The notes below the pieces were generated by a model, which had not been told where the DNA came from, did no database searches, and saw nothing but the letters and a program-made list of their open reading frames with translations. From assembly GCA_013397935.1 (NCBI GenBank), contig VZRN01006295.1, positions 1,335,136 through 1,399,135 of the forward strand: a stretch of 64,000 bases of DNA, given 5' to 3'. A program made the translations under genes and the position numbers. The stretch is from Dasyornis broadbenti (lineage: Eukaryota; Chordata; Aves; Passeriformes; Dasyornithidae). Shown here one piece after another: positions 46,258 through 58,500 of the stretch (its first letter is position 1; every line of letters starts with the position of its first letter).

Positions 46258-46525
46258 CTTGTTGTGCTAAGACAGGGGATAATGGTTTTAAACTAGGAGA
46301 GAGTAGATTTAGACTAGATACAAGGAAGAAATTTTTTTTTTTTATAATGAAAGTGGTGAAACCCTAAAGCAGGTTGCTCAGGTAGCTGATAGGTGCCTCA
46401 TGCTTGGAAAAATTCAAGGACTGGTTGGATGGGGACTGAGCAACCTCGTCTACTTTAAGATTGCAGGGAGGTTGGACTAAATGACCTTTAAAGGTCCCTT
46501 CCAACCCAAGCCATTCTACGATTTT
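46258..46525 (+). mobile_element. CR1 LINE 3' end fragment, sense
   Basis: Contains GAGAGTAGATTTAGACTAGA, GCAGGTTGCTCAGGTAGCTG, GGAGGTTGGACTAAATGACC and GGTCCCTTCCAACCCAAGCC, ending CATTCTACGATTTT, the classic CR1 3' terminus. A short T run sits inside. Non-coding remnant. Confidence 0.92.
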
Positions 46526-47547
46526 ATTACTTGCATGAATCAGTATTGTTTCACTTAAAATACTTTGTATAAAATGTGCAGATGAAACAAAATAACAATC
46601 ATTGCAACCAAAGCTCAAATACTGTGCCTTTCAAGATAAAATGTTTACTCACTTTACTCATGAAATAAGTTGCTTTGCATTGTTTCTTGACACTACATTG
46701 TGGTGTAGTTAAGCTCAAAAATGCTTGTAGTAGGATTTCCTTTTCGCATTTGGTCTCCAAATTCTGCATAGTGATCCTTACTTCCCAAAGGCAAATAAAC
46801 CTGTACTTTATTCTTCCAAACCAAGCTGTTTGAGGTGAGTTACGTTTGACAAGCAATAAATTTGTTACTTGGATAAAAGGATAAGCCAATTAAGAAATGC
46901 ATGATCTATGCAAAACAGGAGAAATTTCATAATAGGAGGAGGTATGTCAGAACATAATGGGAGTGAAATCCTTATCAAGAGATATGCTGATTGGTGATCT
47001 TTGGATCACTAAAATTTGAACAATTGGGATTGCTGTTAGACTGTGTCATGTCAGCACATTAAAAGTTCTGCCTGAGCCCAGCATACTAAGTGAGAAATTA
47101 AATACTGAGTTGAGCTTTGTCTTTAGGCAGATTTCAGTGAGTCTCTTCTTGTTTAATCCTTTTAAAAATTAAGAAGGCAATCATAATGCTACTAGAGCTA
47201 CCTGTATTCACTGGATGAGCAGTAGTTTCTGGTCTTCAGTTTAAAAAAATGGTCAGATGGGAAACCGAAAGGTGGAAATATCCAACCCAGGTGTTTAGTG
47301 AATGAAGTGTTGTACAGCTGAAGATCTCAGAATACTACTTCATGAATAGGACACTCTTTTGCACTCTGTTGAATGAATCCTTGTGTTTGAAAAAAAGGAA
47401 GAACCTGAGGCAAAAGAGAAGAGGGAGGACTATGTGCGAAAGTTGGGATGGATCAGAATCACTTCAATATTTTAGTGAATATTCTACTTATTGAGATATT
47501 TCTATGGAAGATGCTCTGTGTTTATTATTTGTAAGGGATGTTGTGGT
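46526..47547. other. Intergenic, nothing recognised
   Basis: AT-rich, no supported gene or repeat. Minus-strand frames near 46599-46889 lack splice or family support. Confidence 0.5.
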
Positions 47548-47992
47548 ATCACAGAATTGCAGAGGTTGTCAAGGAGCTCTGGAGGTCATCTTGTCCAATC
47601 CCATGCTCGACTAGGGTCTCCTAGACCTAGCTGCCTAGGACTGTGTCCAGGTAGATTTTGAATTTCTCCAAAGGGGTGGAAACTCCACAGCTGCTCTAGA
47701 CTAGTGCCCAGTCACCCTCAATAGTAAAAGCAAGTGTTTCCTGATCTTCATGCAGTACCTCCTGTTTCAGTTTGTGCTCTTTGCTTCTTGTCCCATCTCT
47801 GGGTGCCACTGAAAAGAACTTGTGCCCTTTACACCTTCCCTTCATGTATTTGCACGTGTTAATAAGATTCCTCTTCAGCCTTCTCTTCTCCAGGCTTCTC
47901 AGGCTCACCTTGTGGGAGAGATGCTCCAGTCTCTTTATTATACTAGTGGCCTTTAATTGGAGTCTCTCCAGTATCTCTGCAGATTTTATGGC
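47548..47992 (-). mobile_element. CR1 LINE fragment, antisense
   Basis: Begins ATCACAGAATTGCAGAGG, the complement of the CR1 3' end, and continues with GGAGGTCATCTTGTCCAATC, CTTCTTGTCCCATCTCTGGG, AGCCTTCTCTTCTCCAGGCT and GGAGTCTCTCCAGTATCTCT. About 445 bases, moderately diverged, not functional. Confidence 0.92.
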
Positions 47993-50900
47993 AGGTTTCT
48001 TTTACAAGAGTTGGCATATGTCTGGTTCCTAACAATGCATGTGTTATAGGAGTAGGTATTTTATTTAAAATAGGGCAACTAGTTAGCTATTCCTAGTTTT
48101 TTACTGTTGTGCTTTTACCAGAAACATTTATTCAAATGAATGAAAAAACATATTCCTTATAAAGAGATGGTGTGCCTGCCTCTTTAGTCTGGTTAATGTG
48201 CTGTTAGTTGGCTGTGTTGTAATGAAAACTGGTAATTTTTTAAATGCCTTCCTTTGATATAAAATTAGAATACATTACTTTTTTGTAATGCCAGCTGTGT
48301 ATCGAGCTACAAGACAGTTACCGAGCCTGGCAATATGTTATGCAGGTGTTGGAAGTTATACACGTATAATGTACTTTTGCTTTACTCACACTAGATAGGA
48401 AAATTTCAGGAATACGCTGTGGTTCCCATTATTGTATCAAAGCTTTGAGAATTCTGTTACCATTCCAGATTGTCCTAACAGCTTAATTGCATAGTAGTTT
48501 TACATTGCCTATGACTGTACTGAAAGCAGCAGTATTTGACAGTTTGTGTTGGGGAATCAGACCCGGCTGGAATTTGGATGTTGTCAGTGAATTTAGTCAC
48601 GCCAGGCTTTTTCCTTTCTCCTGTATCAGTGCATTGGATATATGGAAATCAGGTATGTTCCAAGGATTATATTGTTGGTATTTGCAAAAGGCTCTGACAG
48701 TTAAAAGCATCAAAACACTACAAATGCCTTTATATTTAGCAGTTCAGGGCTTTGTTGCAGATACTGTATCTTGTACCTGATGGGTTCACAAGCCGAACTA
48801 TGGCAATGGGACAGACAATAAAAACGATCTTCCTGCTTTTTCTCGAGAAGAATTTGTTCCCTGCATTAAGTGGAGATAAGAGAGATCTGAGGAAGGATCA
48901 AGACAATTGAAATGAGAACAAAGAAGTTTCTGCCATTCATCTAAACAAGGTTAACACTAAGGAGTGAAAGCTTTAGAAAGGAAAGCAGTTCTGCTCCTGA
49001 ACTTGTTGGATAAAATTGTCTTGTGTGATTTGTTTCTCTTCTCACTTTCTTTCTTTTTTTCATTCCAGTGGGAATATATTATTTCCTTGATTATTATTTA
49101 AACTCCAGAATTAATGTTAAAAGTGGTAAATGTAGAAGTAATGATTTTGGATATATCAGCTGCAATTAACACAGGTCTAATAAAAAACATAGTAAATTAT
49201 TCACTTTGTTTTATTAACTAATAACAATAATCTTTATCATCCCTGGCCAAACCAAATAAGTTATGAAAAATAGGAAATGAGTATAAGGTAAAAGCATGCT
49301 TTTAGTAATAAGAATTTTCTTTTTACAAGATGAAAATTTTAATTTACTTTTTGATGACAGAGACTTTATTTGAACTTTAGCAACAGAAAAAAAATTAAGA
49401 ACTTTAAAGTAATTTTCTATTAAGTTGTGTAATAGTTTGAGTCTGAAATTTATCATAGATAGAGATAAAATATATCAAATGACAGTCTCTGACCTATATA
49501 ACAAAAAGTTCAATTAATCACACTTAAAGGTAGTTACATAATAAAATGACTCTTACACTTATAGATAGTTAATTGTAGTTATCAGAAAACTGCTTAAACA
49601 CTGAGACTTTGATTAAGGTCTGTGTCTGAATGCTTAATTACACTACTCCTAATATAGTTGCAAGGCAAAAAGATATAAACCCCTGATGTTTCATCTGAGC
49701 AATTTTATCTTCCTCTGGTAACTGGTAATCTTAAATGCATAAAATAAAAATTATAGACACAGAAGTATTTTGGACATAATAGGCTTTTTATTCTCAAGAG
49801 ATTCAGCACCCAGAAGGTGAGAGTTATGATAATCCCAGGGCATTCTTAAGTGCACCCTCTTGTCTATCTGGAAATATTAATTTTGATTATTGTGCTGTGG
49901 AGACAGAAATAAAAGTGACTGAACTTCCCATTTAAATGCAGGATTAAGTTCTGACTGACTGAAGTGTCTAAGGCAAGAAAACATGCTGAAGAGGAAAGAA
50001 AGTTGAAGTTACTTTTGGTACCACAGTGAACAGCTTGAGCAGCATCTGAGGAAAAGCCCAGCCACTGTCATGAGGATTGTAAGAAAAGCACACCCAAGTA
50101 GGTTCTAGCTAATTTCTTTCACTAACAGAATTATGTATTCTCTATTATTTTGTGGTCATTTTCAGTTTATGCAATCTTTAGTATCTTGGTTGTGTTTATG
50201 ATGCAAAGAACTACGTAGGATTTGTTTTAGTGGCTTCTTTTATATTGCTGAAGTGAAGTTGAATTACCCTAAATTTGTTACATTGCAAGTTTGGAGAAGC
50301 CTAACTCTCTCTGTGTAGGTGTTTTTAAGCATCCAAACACAAGTGTATTTTGTAAGAGTCTAGTTAGAGAAACCATTTCAGAAAGACAGATAGGAAATTC
50401 TCTTAGGGAAGCCTAAATTTCCTGACCAGCATCTCTCAAGAGACCAACTTAATGACAGTTGGTGGCAGTATGTGTTCTCACATTTTTCATGCAGAAGTAA
50501 TGACTGTGACCTCTTGGAGCCATTTTTCAGGGAAGCAAAATGTGATCTTATTCATCTTTGTTATCAGATGTCAGCACTTGCGTTCATTTGTTCAATTTCT
50601 TTTGAAAAGAGGAAGTTGGATTTTTATTTTTAAAATTGCTCTTGTGTCCATTGTACGTTGCAGAATTGCTTGCCATCAGAAAATGCCATCTCACCTAACT
50701 GAGGCCTGTTTCCCAGGCAATATTAAGCCACTTTAGTGAAGCTGAGAATCTCATGTGAAATTGCCACTCTCCCAAACAAATCTAAGGATAAAATGATGTT
50801 TATATTTTTGTAATGGCAGGATTAGACTGCAGTTAATTTTGAGATAATAATAAGTGGCTTGTAGTTCATCCTTTACATTAAAAACAAACAACAAAGTAGT

Positions 50901-53244
50901 CATTAACTTGAAGTTACAAACACTGAGATATCCCAGTTAAACATGCGAAACACAGAAAGTAAAAGATGGAAGTCACAACTAGTGGCAAATTTTATTCATC
51001 CTTGTTAAAGGTGTTTATTGTGTGAGGGAAAGACTTTGACCATCACTTCTTTTCTTTATGCTTCTTTTTCCTTTCTCCTCTTTACCATCCTTCTACATTT
51101 TCCTCTCATTAGTATTACAGTGTTCTCTGAGTTGATATATGATTCAGCACTCTGCTGAATCACAGACATGGCCATATAAAACATTTTACTCCGAGTGGAA
51201 TGAAAAGAACAGCTGCTCTGACACCAGCTCTCTTTTCTGAAGCTGTTGGAGCCGAGGCTCGGTAGGTGTCAGCAGAGTAGTCCAGAAGAAAAGCTTTTCT
51301 TCCCTGAGAATTAATAAAGGAAGTAGTAGGTAACAGTTAAAAGTTCATGCGTGTAGCAGAAATTTTAAAGCATATTAGGTGGTTGTTTTAGTTCATGTTA
51401 ACCTAACCTAGAAAACCAGTGTTATTGTGTTTCCCTGCCATCAGGTCTGTTTTTATTTCATTGTCAAACTGCTTTTCATATGCACAAAGTCTCATGTGTG
51501 TCTAGGGAATAGTGACTACGTGCTGCATTTCAGGCAGTAAATGGGAAAGACTAGAAAAAGCTAGAAAAATGATCACTCGGTGAACTTTTCAAAATACCCA
51601 ATCTGCTCACATATGAGGTCTGCAGACGGTCATGAATAACTTTCTCTTCCATTTCCTGTGTGTTACCCTTTTCTGTTGTTTATTCTGAAGACATGCAGAA
51701 ATCCTGCCTTTTAAAAAATTATTATTTTTATTCTTTGTTCTACTAATTGATAAAAATTGATGCATTTTCTCTGGCTTTCAGCTAGGTCTGACAGAAGATA
51801 GCATCTGCCTTCACACTCAAGGGAGTTGTGCTTGCCAGCCATTCAGATGTCTTCCACTGGCATTCATTCTGGCTAATGCTGGGCTCAACAGTGGGTGTTT
51901 ATTTTATTCTTTGACAAACACTATCTGATAGATCAGCTTCCCTCAAAGCCTTGCCTTCCTTTCCCACTGCCTTTTAAACATTTTGGCTTACTCTTAGAGT
52001 GGTTTGCAAAGGCTTGCCTAGCCTCTCAGTGTGGAACCAAACAGCTTGGAGAGCCTTTTTACAATCAAAAATTAGCTGGAGCTTCTGTAACACCAGCCAT
52101 AGCTTGTTCATGGAGAACAAGCATCTTCTACTATATGACATGCAATAAAATGTAACTTTTTACAATCCACACATACGGTGCATAATTGTACACATTTCAG
52201 TATATACGCATTTATATGGATATGAAAATTATGGCATTGTAAGTTTTTAAAATGCTTGGTATATGATGCTCCCTTGAATAGCTTTTTTTCTTTATTTATC
52301 ACACTGGATGATTGGTCTCCATGTAGAAGCAACTGGTAAGTGACTTAGGGAACTGTCTGTGGAAAGTGGAGCTTATTTCTGTATTTACTTATGGAATTGA
52401 TTCAGCCTCTAAGCAGGAAAGCATAGATACTGGCTTATCGAGGAGGCTGAAAAGTTCATCCTCTGTGTCTGATGAAATTTGTTGAGTTAGAGATGAGTGA
52501 TGCTATAAGGCAAGAAAGAATGGCCTCTGAGGCTCAAAAAAGTATCAATAAAAATGAGTTGGCTGAATGTAAGGCTATGCAGTATTAAATGTGTGAAACT
52601 GTTGGTTAATATTTAGCTACTGCAAATGTTCAGAGGATCCATCCTCTAAAGAAGTAAAGCACTGAATAGAATTATTTTTACCTTTATATATTTCTTGGTA
52701 TTTATGGCTTTGAAGATAGAGCTCAACAAGCTTACTGCAACATTTAACTTCTGCGTTAGAGGGAACTACCCTATTTAAAAGCTTTGGATCCCAGAGACTG
52801 TTTTGTTAGTGGACTAATGTACATAGGACAGAGAACAAGTGTATTTTGCCTTCGCTGTATCTGGAACACTTGTCCAGAAACAAAAGAAACCCGACTCAAA
52901 AAATTACTTTGATGGTAATTCAGTAAAGGATTCATCAGTATGGGTTTTCCATTTACATAAGTTTATTATGATTTAAACTTTTCTTTTTTTTTTTTTTTTA
53001 ACATGCAGAAAAAAGCTTATTATTTGTTTTAGCAAAAATATCCACATTAAAAATAGCTAACATAGTATGAAAAATTAGTAAATGTAATTTTTCAGAATGT
53101 AAAAACGGTGTGAACATCACTGTCAATAGTAAAAGAAAGGGAATCTTCTATGTCTTAAACTGTGAATGAATAAGTGCATGTATAAGAACTGTAGCAATTC
53201 TTATAAATTCGTGGCATTATATGTGTATAACAATACAGGAATAA
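47993..53244. other. Intergenic, no gene recognised
   Basis: About 5.2 kb of AT-rich sequence. No exon supported by both family resemblance and splice signals. Two short stem-loops lie at 51140-51162 and about 51200-51260 (see findings). Confidence 0.5.
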
Positions 53245-53310
53245 TTGTAGTAATAGTAATATTATAATAATAATACTAATAATACTAAGCATATTAATAA
53301 TACTAGAGTG
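53245..53310. repeat. AAT-type microsatellite, imperfect
   Basis: Irregular TAA/TAATAC units (TAATATTATAATAATAATAC and similar) over about 65 bases. Confidence 0.75.
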
Positions 53311-53970
53311 AATAATCCTCCACCTGTATATTTTTCAAGAATAGTATTTAAATATCCTGAAAGCCACCATAACTGACTGCGTGCTTGCTTGCTTATTCAG
53401 AAGCTTGTGCTAAGAAGAGGCACATTTTCATGTTATGTTAGCTTTTGATAAAGTTCCTTCTTTTCTCAGATTGGGCATTAATGTATGGCCACTCCCTGCT
53501 TTAAACATAACGAGCAAGATCAGGTAGCTCAATGTAATGTTGCATTCTGAGGAGTGGATCCTGCACAGTATGCAGATCAAGTGCACCTGCTCTCAGGATC
53601 CTTCAGATTATTCTCCATGGGATTTTAATGAGGTGTGCTAGGGATAAAGATAATTAACAGTCTTGTTTGTAAATCTCTCAAGTGCTGTATGTAGCACAGT
53701 GTTTCTTGTGGCCTATAGTAGGGTTTTGCTGTATGAGTTAGATTTCAAATCATGTTAGCACTGGTTATTTTATAACAAAGGCCTTATTTTAAATCTGGCA
53801 TTGATGCAAGCTCCCTGAATAATAGCAGTGACAGTGCAATTGCTTTATCTTTCCATAGTTAGCTTTGGAACACCAAATGTTCATATGGAACACTATATGA
53901 AATAATTTCTAATATTGTAAGAAATGTTCTAGGGCTTATTGTAGAAATCTGAAATCAATTTTGCTGGCAA

Positions 53971-54354
53971 ATGGAAAAAACCCCAACAGATTGCAGGTGT
54001 AACACGATTGCTTACGTGATGTCTGTTTGGCTGCCGATGCATAGAAATGCTGTGGTGTCAGAGTTAATATCATTCATTACAGAGAAGGTGCAGGAGTTCC
54101 CAAGCAGGAGAACAGCTGTCACTGGGATCAGGCACACCAAGCTGGGGAAGTTCCTGGGGACTCACAGGCTCAGTTCATTGCCGCATGCATTCTGTGAAGC
54201 AGTCCATCCTCAGTTTCAGGAACATGATGAACAGGGGAACATCTCATGCAAAATGTGTTGTGGGATTTTTGAGGTGACAAGCTTTCCATCATCTGTCAGG
54301 GATTTTGTGCTTTCAAGGGTACCCTGTTTTGGTTTCATGAGTGTAACTTTGTAG
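53971..54354 (+). other. Isolated 127-codon ORF, function unknown
   Basis: Longest ATG-started frame in the intergenic part that does not overlap a recognised repeat. The ATG at 53971 and TAG at 54352-54354 are visible. The product is Cys- and His-containing with no signal peptide, membrane span or motif that I recognise. GC content is higher than in the flanks. No poly(A) signal, splice context or promoter supports expression, and an unclassified old repeat would give the same picture. Confidence 0.2.
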
Positions 54355-55027
54355 CAGGTAGCCTTTGAAAAAAGAAGGAAAAAGCTCGCTGCAGATAAAC
54401 TGGCTACAATAAAGAGTCATAAAGCCAAGTCATTTGACTTGTTTTAAACAATCTTGATTTCTTTAATTGGTTCCACTGTAATTTTGTATGCAAAATATGT
54501 CTTAAATGCTGTGTGTGCTGACTTCCTGAGCTCTTCAAATTTATTTAACTGCTACAGCTAAACAGTCATAATGGAGAAATACAATAGTAAAATAAAATCT
54601 TGGGGTTTGTGTTCCAAGTATACCTCTGCTCATAAAAGCATTTATTGAGGTGAATTAAGAGCATGGCTCAGGCCTCTGATGCTGTTTTTTGGAATTGTTT
54701 GTAAGAGTTCTGAAAAAAAAAAAGAGTGAAAGGGTTTTTTAAAAATAAGCTACATCATTAGGGCAGAAGTGTCTTAACATTGCAGATTGCTTCCTGGGCA
54801 TAATAAAATTTCTTGACATAATTTTTATAGACACTCCCCTGAGCCAAAAATGAAAACAAAAACAGCAGGTCAGAAAAATCATACATACCATTGAATACCG
54901 CAGAACTTTCTGGAGAAAAAAAAATCAAAACTTGCTTGCACTGAAGATACTGGCCTGAAAGGTTTAATTTCGATACTATTGGTTTTTAAAACCTTTGGGT
55001 ACATTGTTGTTTTGCATATAGTTTGTT

Positions 55028-55500
55028 TAGTATCCTGAGTTGGAAGGGACCCACAAGGATCATCAAAGGCCAACTCCTGGCCCTACACAGAACACCCCGA
55101 GTCACACCCTGTGCCTAAGAGCATCGTCCAAACACTTCTTGAGCTCAACCACCGTCTTGGTGAAAAACTTTTTCCTGATATCCAACCTAAAGCTCCCCTG
55201 ACACAACTCCAGGCCATTCTCTCAGGTCCTGTCACTGGGTACCACAGAGAAGAAATCAGTGCCTGCCCCTCCTCTTCCCCGCATGAAGAAGTTGTAACTG
55301 CAGTGAGGTGTCCCCTCAGTCTCCTCTTCTCCAGGCAGAACAGACCAAGTGACTTCAGCTGCTCTCACACGGCTTCCCCTTCAAGACTCTTCACTATCTT
55401 TGTTGCCCTCCTTTGGATGCTCTCTAATAGCTTAATGTCTTTCTTACACTATGTCACCCAAAACTGCCTCCAGCATTCGAGGTGAGGCTGATGCTTGGGA
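55028..55500 (-). mobile_element. CR1 LINE fragment, antisense (least diverged copy)
   Basis: Complement of a CR1 3' end. Shows GAGTTGGAAGGGACCCACAA, CCAACTCCTGGCCCTACAC, TTTCCTGATATCCAACCTAA, CCTGTCACTGGGTACCACAG, AGTCTCCTCTTCTCCAGGCA and GTTGCCCTCCTTTGGATGCT. The closeness to consensus phrases suggests a younger copy than the others. At about 55145 it skips from the CTTCTTGAGCTC part to ACCACCGTCTTGGTGAA, an internal deletion relative to full-length copies. The 124-codon frame at 55111-55485 lies wholly inside it. Confidence 0.94.
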
Positions 55501-58500
55501 TTTTAGTGTCTATATTTTTCATGTATCTGTAATCCTGTAATTCTTTTAGTGTATAACTCTGGACTCCATATAGGGTGCTAAGCTGCTGTTCCCTCATCAC
55601 CCTTGATATAACCTCTCTTGAATGCATGCTTAAAGGCACATGCTGAAACCTTAATAAAAATGAATGTACTTAATTGTGATATGTTTGAAAAAGGATAATT
55701 TTTACAGTAAGGCTGTAGACAAGCATGCATCTTGTATTTTCTGGGGATACATAAAAACAAATTCAACCTCTGTCTTGGGTAGTCTCTAATCACCCTCTTG
55801 GTGAAGAACTGAAGCAATATCTACTTGAATAAATAAAAAATATATGGTTTTCAAATCAGTCTACTACAGCTTAGCTTCAGATTATCTTTGAGAGGCATAT
55901 AATGCTACTGTATTGATGGATGGGAAATTTTATAGACGCTGGCAATTTAACTATAGAAAACCTGCAAGATAGAATTATTCTTTTACTATTTTTACTGAAA
56001 ATTAAAAGTGGCATTAAGGAATACAAAGCAGTTAGTGCACTATTTAAAATGATTATACCCAGAATGGACACGAGCTAGAAGCTTTATGGTTTAAGCCATA
56101 GTGTGTTGAATGTTATGTGCTGAAAACTACAATTAACAGCAGGAAATTAGTATTTTATTAAAAGAAGATGTACAGGTTCCTTAAGAAGCACTGCATAAGA
56201 TGATAACACTTTGCAAGGGAATACAGGAATTGAGTGCATCTGACCACAGAAGGCATGGGTAAGGTTTGAGTAGAAACTGGTTATTTGACTGTATGCAACA
56301 TAAGTCATAGTTGATAGTAAAATAGTAAAATTTATTTGATACTTCATGCAGATTACTATTTTTGCAATTGGGGATATCTTGGCCAAATTTTTACCATTGA
56401 GATGTAACTGTGGTTTACATGTGTAATGCAGGGTTGTCAGGGCTATTACTGGCATTTGTAGATAATTTAGTCTTCAGGTTTCCTCTGACTTCTCCAGTAT
56501 TCTAACTGGAAACTCTTTATCTGTAATGGATTTTTGTGATTCCCTGAGGCTGAGAAAAATTTCCTTGGGGTCCTTCTTCCTTACAGGCTGCCCTGGTCAT
56601 GTGCAGGAGGACAAAGGTATCAGCTGAGAGAGGAACAGCTGAGAATGTCAAAAGAGAGAAGAACAAAGGACTGGGGAATAAAGCCAAGACTGGCATATGG
56701 AAGAGGTAGGGGACAACATAAGGAAAATCCAGGATATGTTTAAAAGCAGGTGAGAGTAGGGGAATAAGGAAGAGATATGAGATGATTGGGCAACACTTGA
56801 AAACAGGGAAGAAGACTTGAAAACAAGGAAGGAGATAACTAACAGATGAAGCAGGGGGAGAAATGAAGTAACAAAATCAGCACAGGAGCCTAGAAACAAG
56901 AACAACCTTTTGCTACAGCTGTAGTTCCTTTGCAAGGAGTGCCTTTGCACCAATGATTCCTGTATCTTGATACTAATTTATTGGAAGAAGAGTGGAAGTG
57001 AACCTTAGCAGTTATAAGTGTATTTGCCCATATGTTGGCATTACTGTGAAATTCCCTAAAGATAATTTCTGGACAGTTAATTACCCTGAAGTGTTTGCTG
57101 CCGTTCTGTAGGCTCAATTGGGAGCCAGTAATGAGCTCTGTGTCTCTTTGTTTCTTTCAGACCACCTATCCCTGGCCAGTTTCCCAATCTGTTCTCAGTG
57201 TTAAGCTTTACAATGTTAAGATTTTAAAAAAATAAATAGTTTTAAACATTTTTAGAAAAATAATATAGTTATTTCAGTCAAAACTGTCTTCTTTTCCTGG
57301 AATCTCCATTGCTGAAGTGATAAAATCCATGGCAGTGAAATGACCAAATGCTGGCATTTAAAATGTTTCTGTTGATTTCCTTTTGTTCCTGTTGTTTCTA
57401 TGGAGTAGTCACTGTTGCTATGTATTTTTTCTCTTTGTGTTTGCCAGAACACGACTAGCTTGGTCAACATACTCATGGTTTTAGTGGGCAGTAAAATAAT
57501 TGCTGCTTGATTAGAGGAGGTATTTTAGGAACAGATGTTTGAGACAGAAAAATCCCTATAATATTTAAATTTCCCTAGCAATGGCATAATCCTGAGTAAT
57601 TGGCTAAACAAGCTATGGTTAATTGTGATCAGGTGAAAACCTTTATATTGGCAAAAAAAGGCAAGGATGGAAGTAAATCTAAACAATATTTGATATTGCA
57701 GTATCCTGAACTTTGCTGGTACTAAGTGTGACTTATGCACATCAATCTAAAGTCTCTAGCACAATGGAGCAGTGATCCTTTAATTATTTTAATCAATATT
57801 ATACAGTCAGACAGGTTAAGTAGCTACCTGCCATAGCTGACTGAACTTGAAGAAAAGAACTGCCTTTCAGTCTGTGTTCTCACAAGTGCACTCAGATGGA
57901 TGCACTCTCACCTGAAAGGCATACAGATGCCTGACAGCAAGCTTTTGGGAAATGTTTTGAGTAATGAAAATTTTAACAGTTAATGGGCTGTTTTTCAAAG
58001 ATGTGAGAGAAAGTGAAATTAAGAATGCATCACCAGCAAAAACTGGTGTGTTATATCCTCTTGTCCCACTTTCTGTGTTATGTTTGACTACTGAATTTTG
58101 GTCACATGCATTGCCTTTTGTTTTTCTGAGAAATGTTGAATGTAACTTAAAAACTAACAAAAGAGAAATATTGTGCTTTTTGTATTTTTTCTTCACAGGC
58201 TGCAGAATTTCCAAGTCAGTCAGAACCCACAACCTTGCAGTTCATAATGTGCTCTAACATAAAACTCAGTTTTACCATCTCAAATATCATGTTGGTGGAG
58301 AAAGTGCCTCAAGAAAATTTCTAATGGAACAAAGACAGAATGCAGTATAGAGATGAAGAAGCTCAGAGGTGAGAGGAGCTGATTTGCACCATCGAGTGCC
58401 ACCATAGCTGAATTCTGACCCCAGCACCGGCACAGTTTCAGCCCAGTGAAACCTCAGGGATGCCAAGAATTTCATGCCAGCAAAAAAATTCACACTTCCA

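Noticed and set aside
48487..48780. 97-codon frame on the plus strand
   Set aside because: Non-ATG start, no family resemblance, no splice or poly(A) context.
55111..55485. 124-codon frame on the plus strand
   Set aside because: Lies entirely inside an antisense CR1 3' region, so it is a by-product of the repeat.
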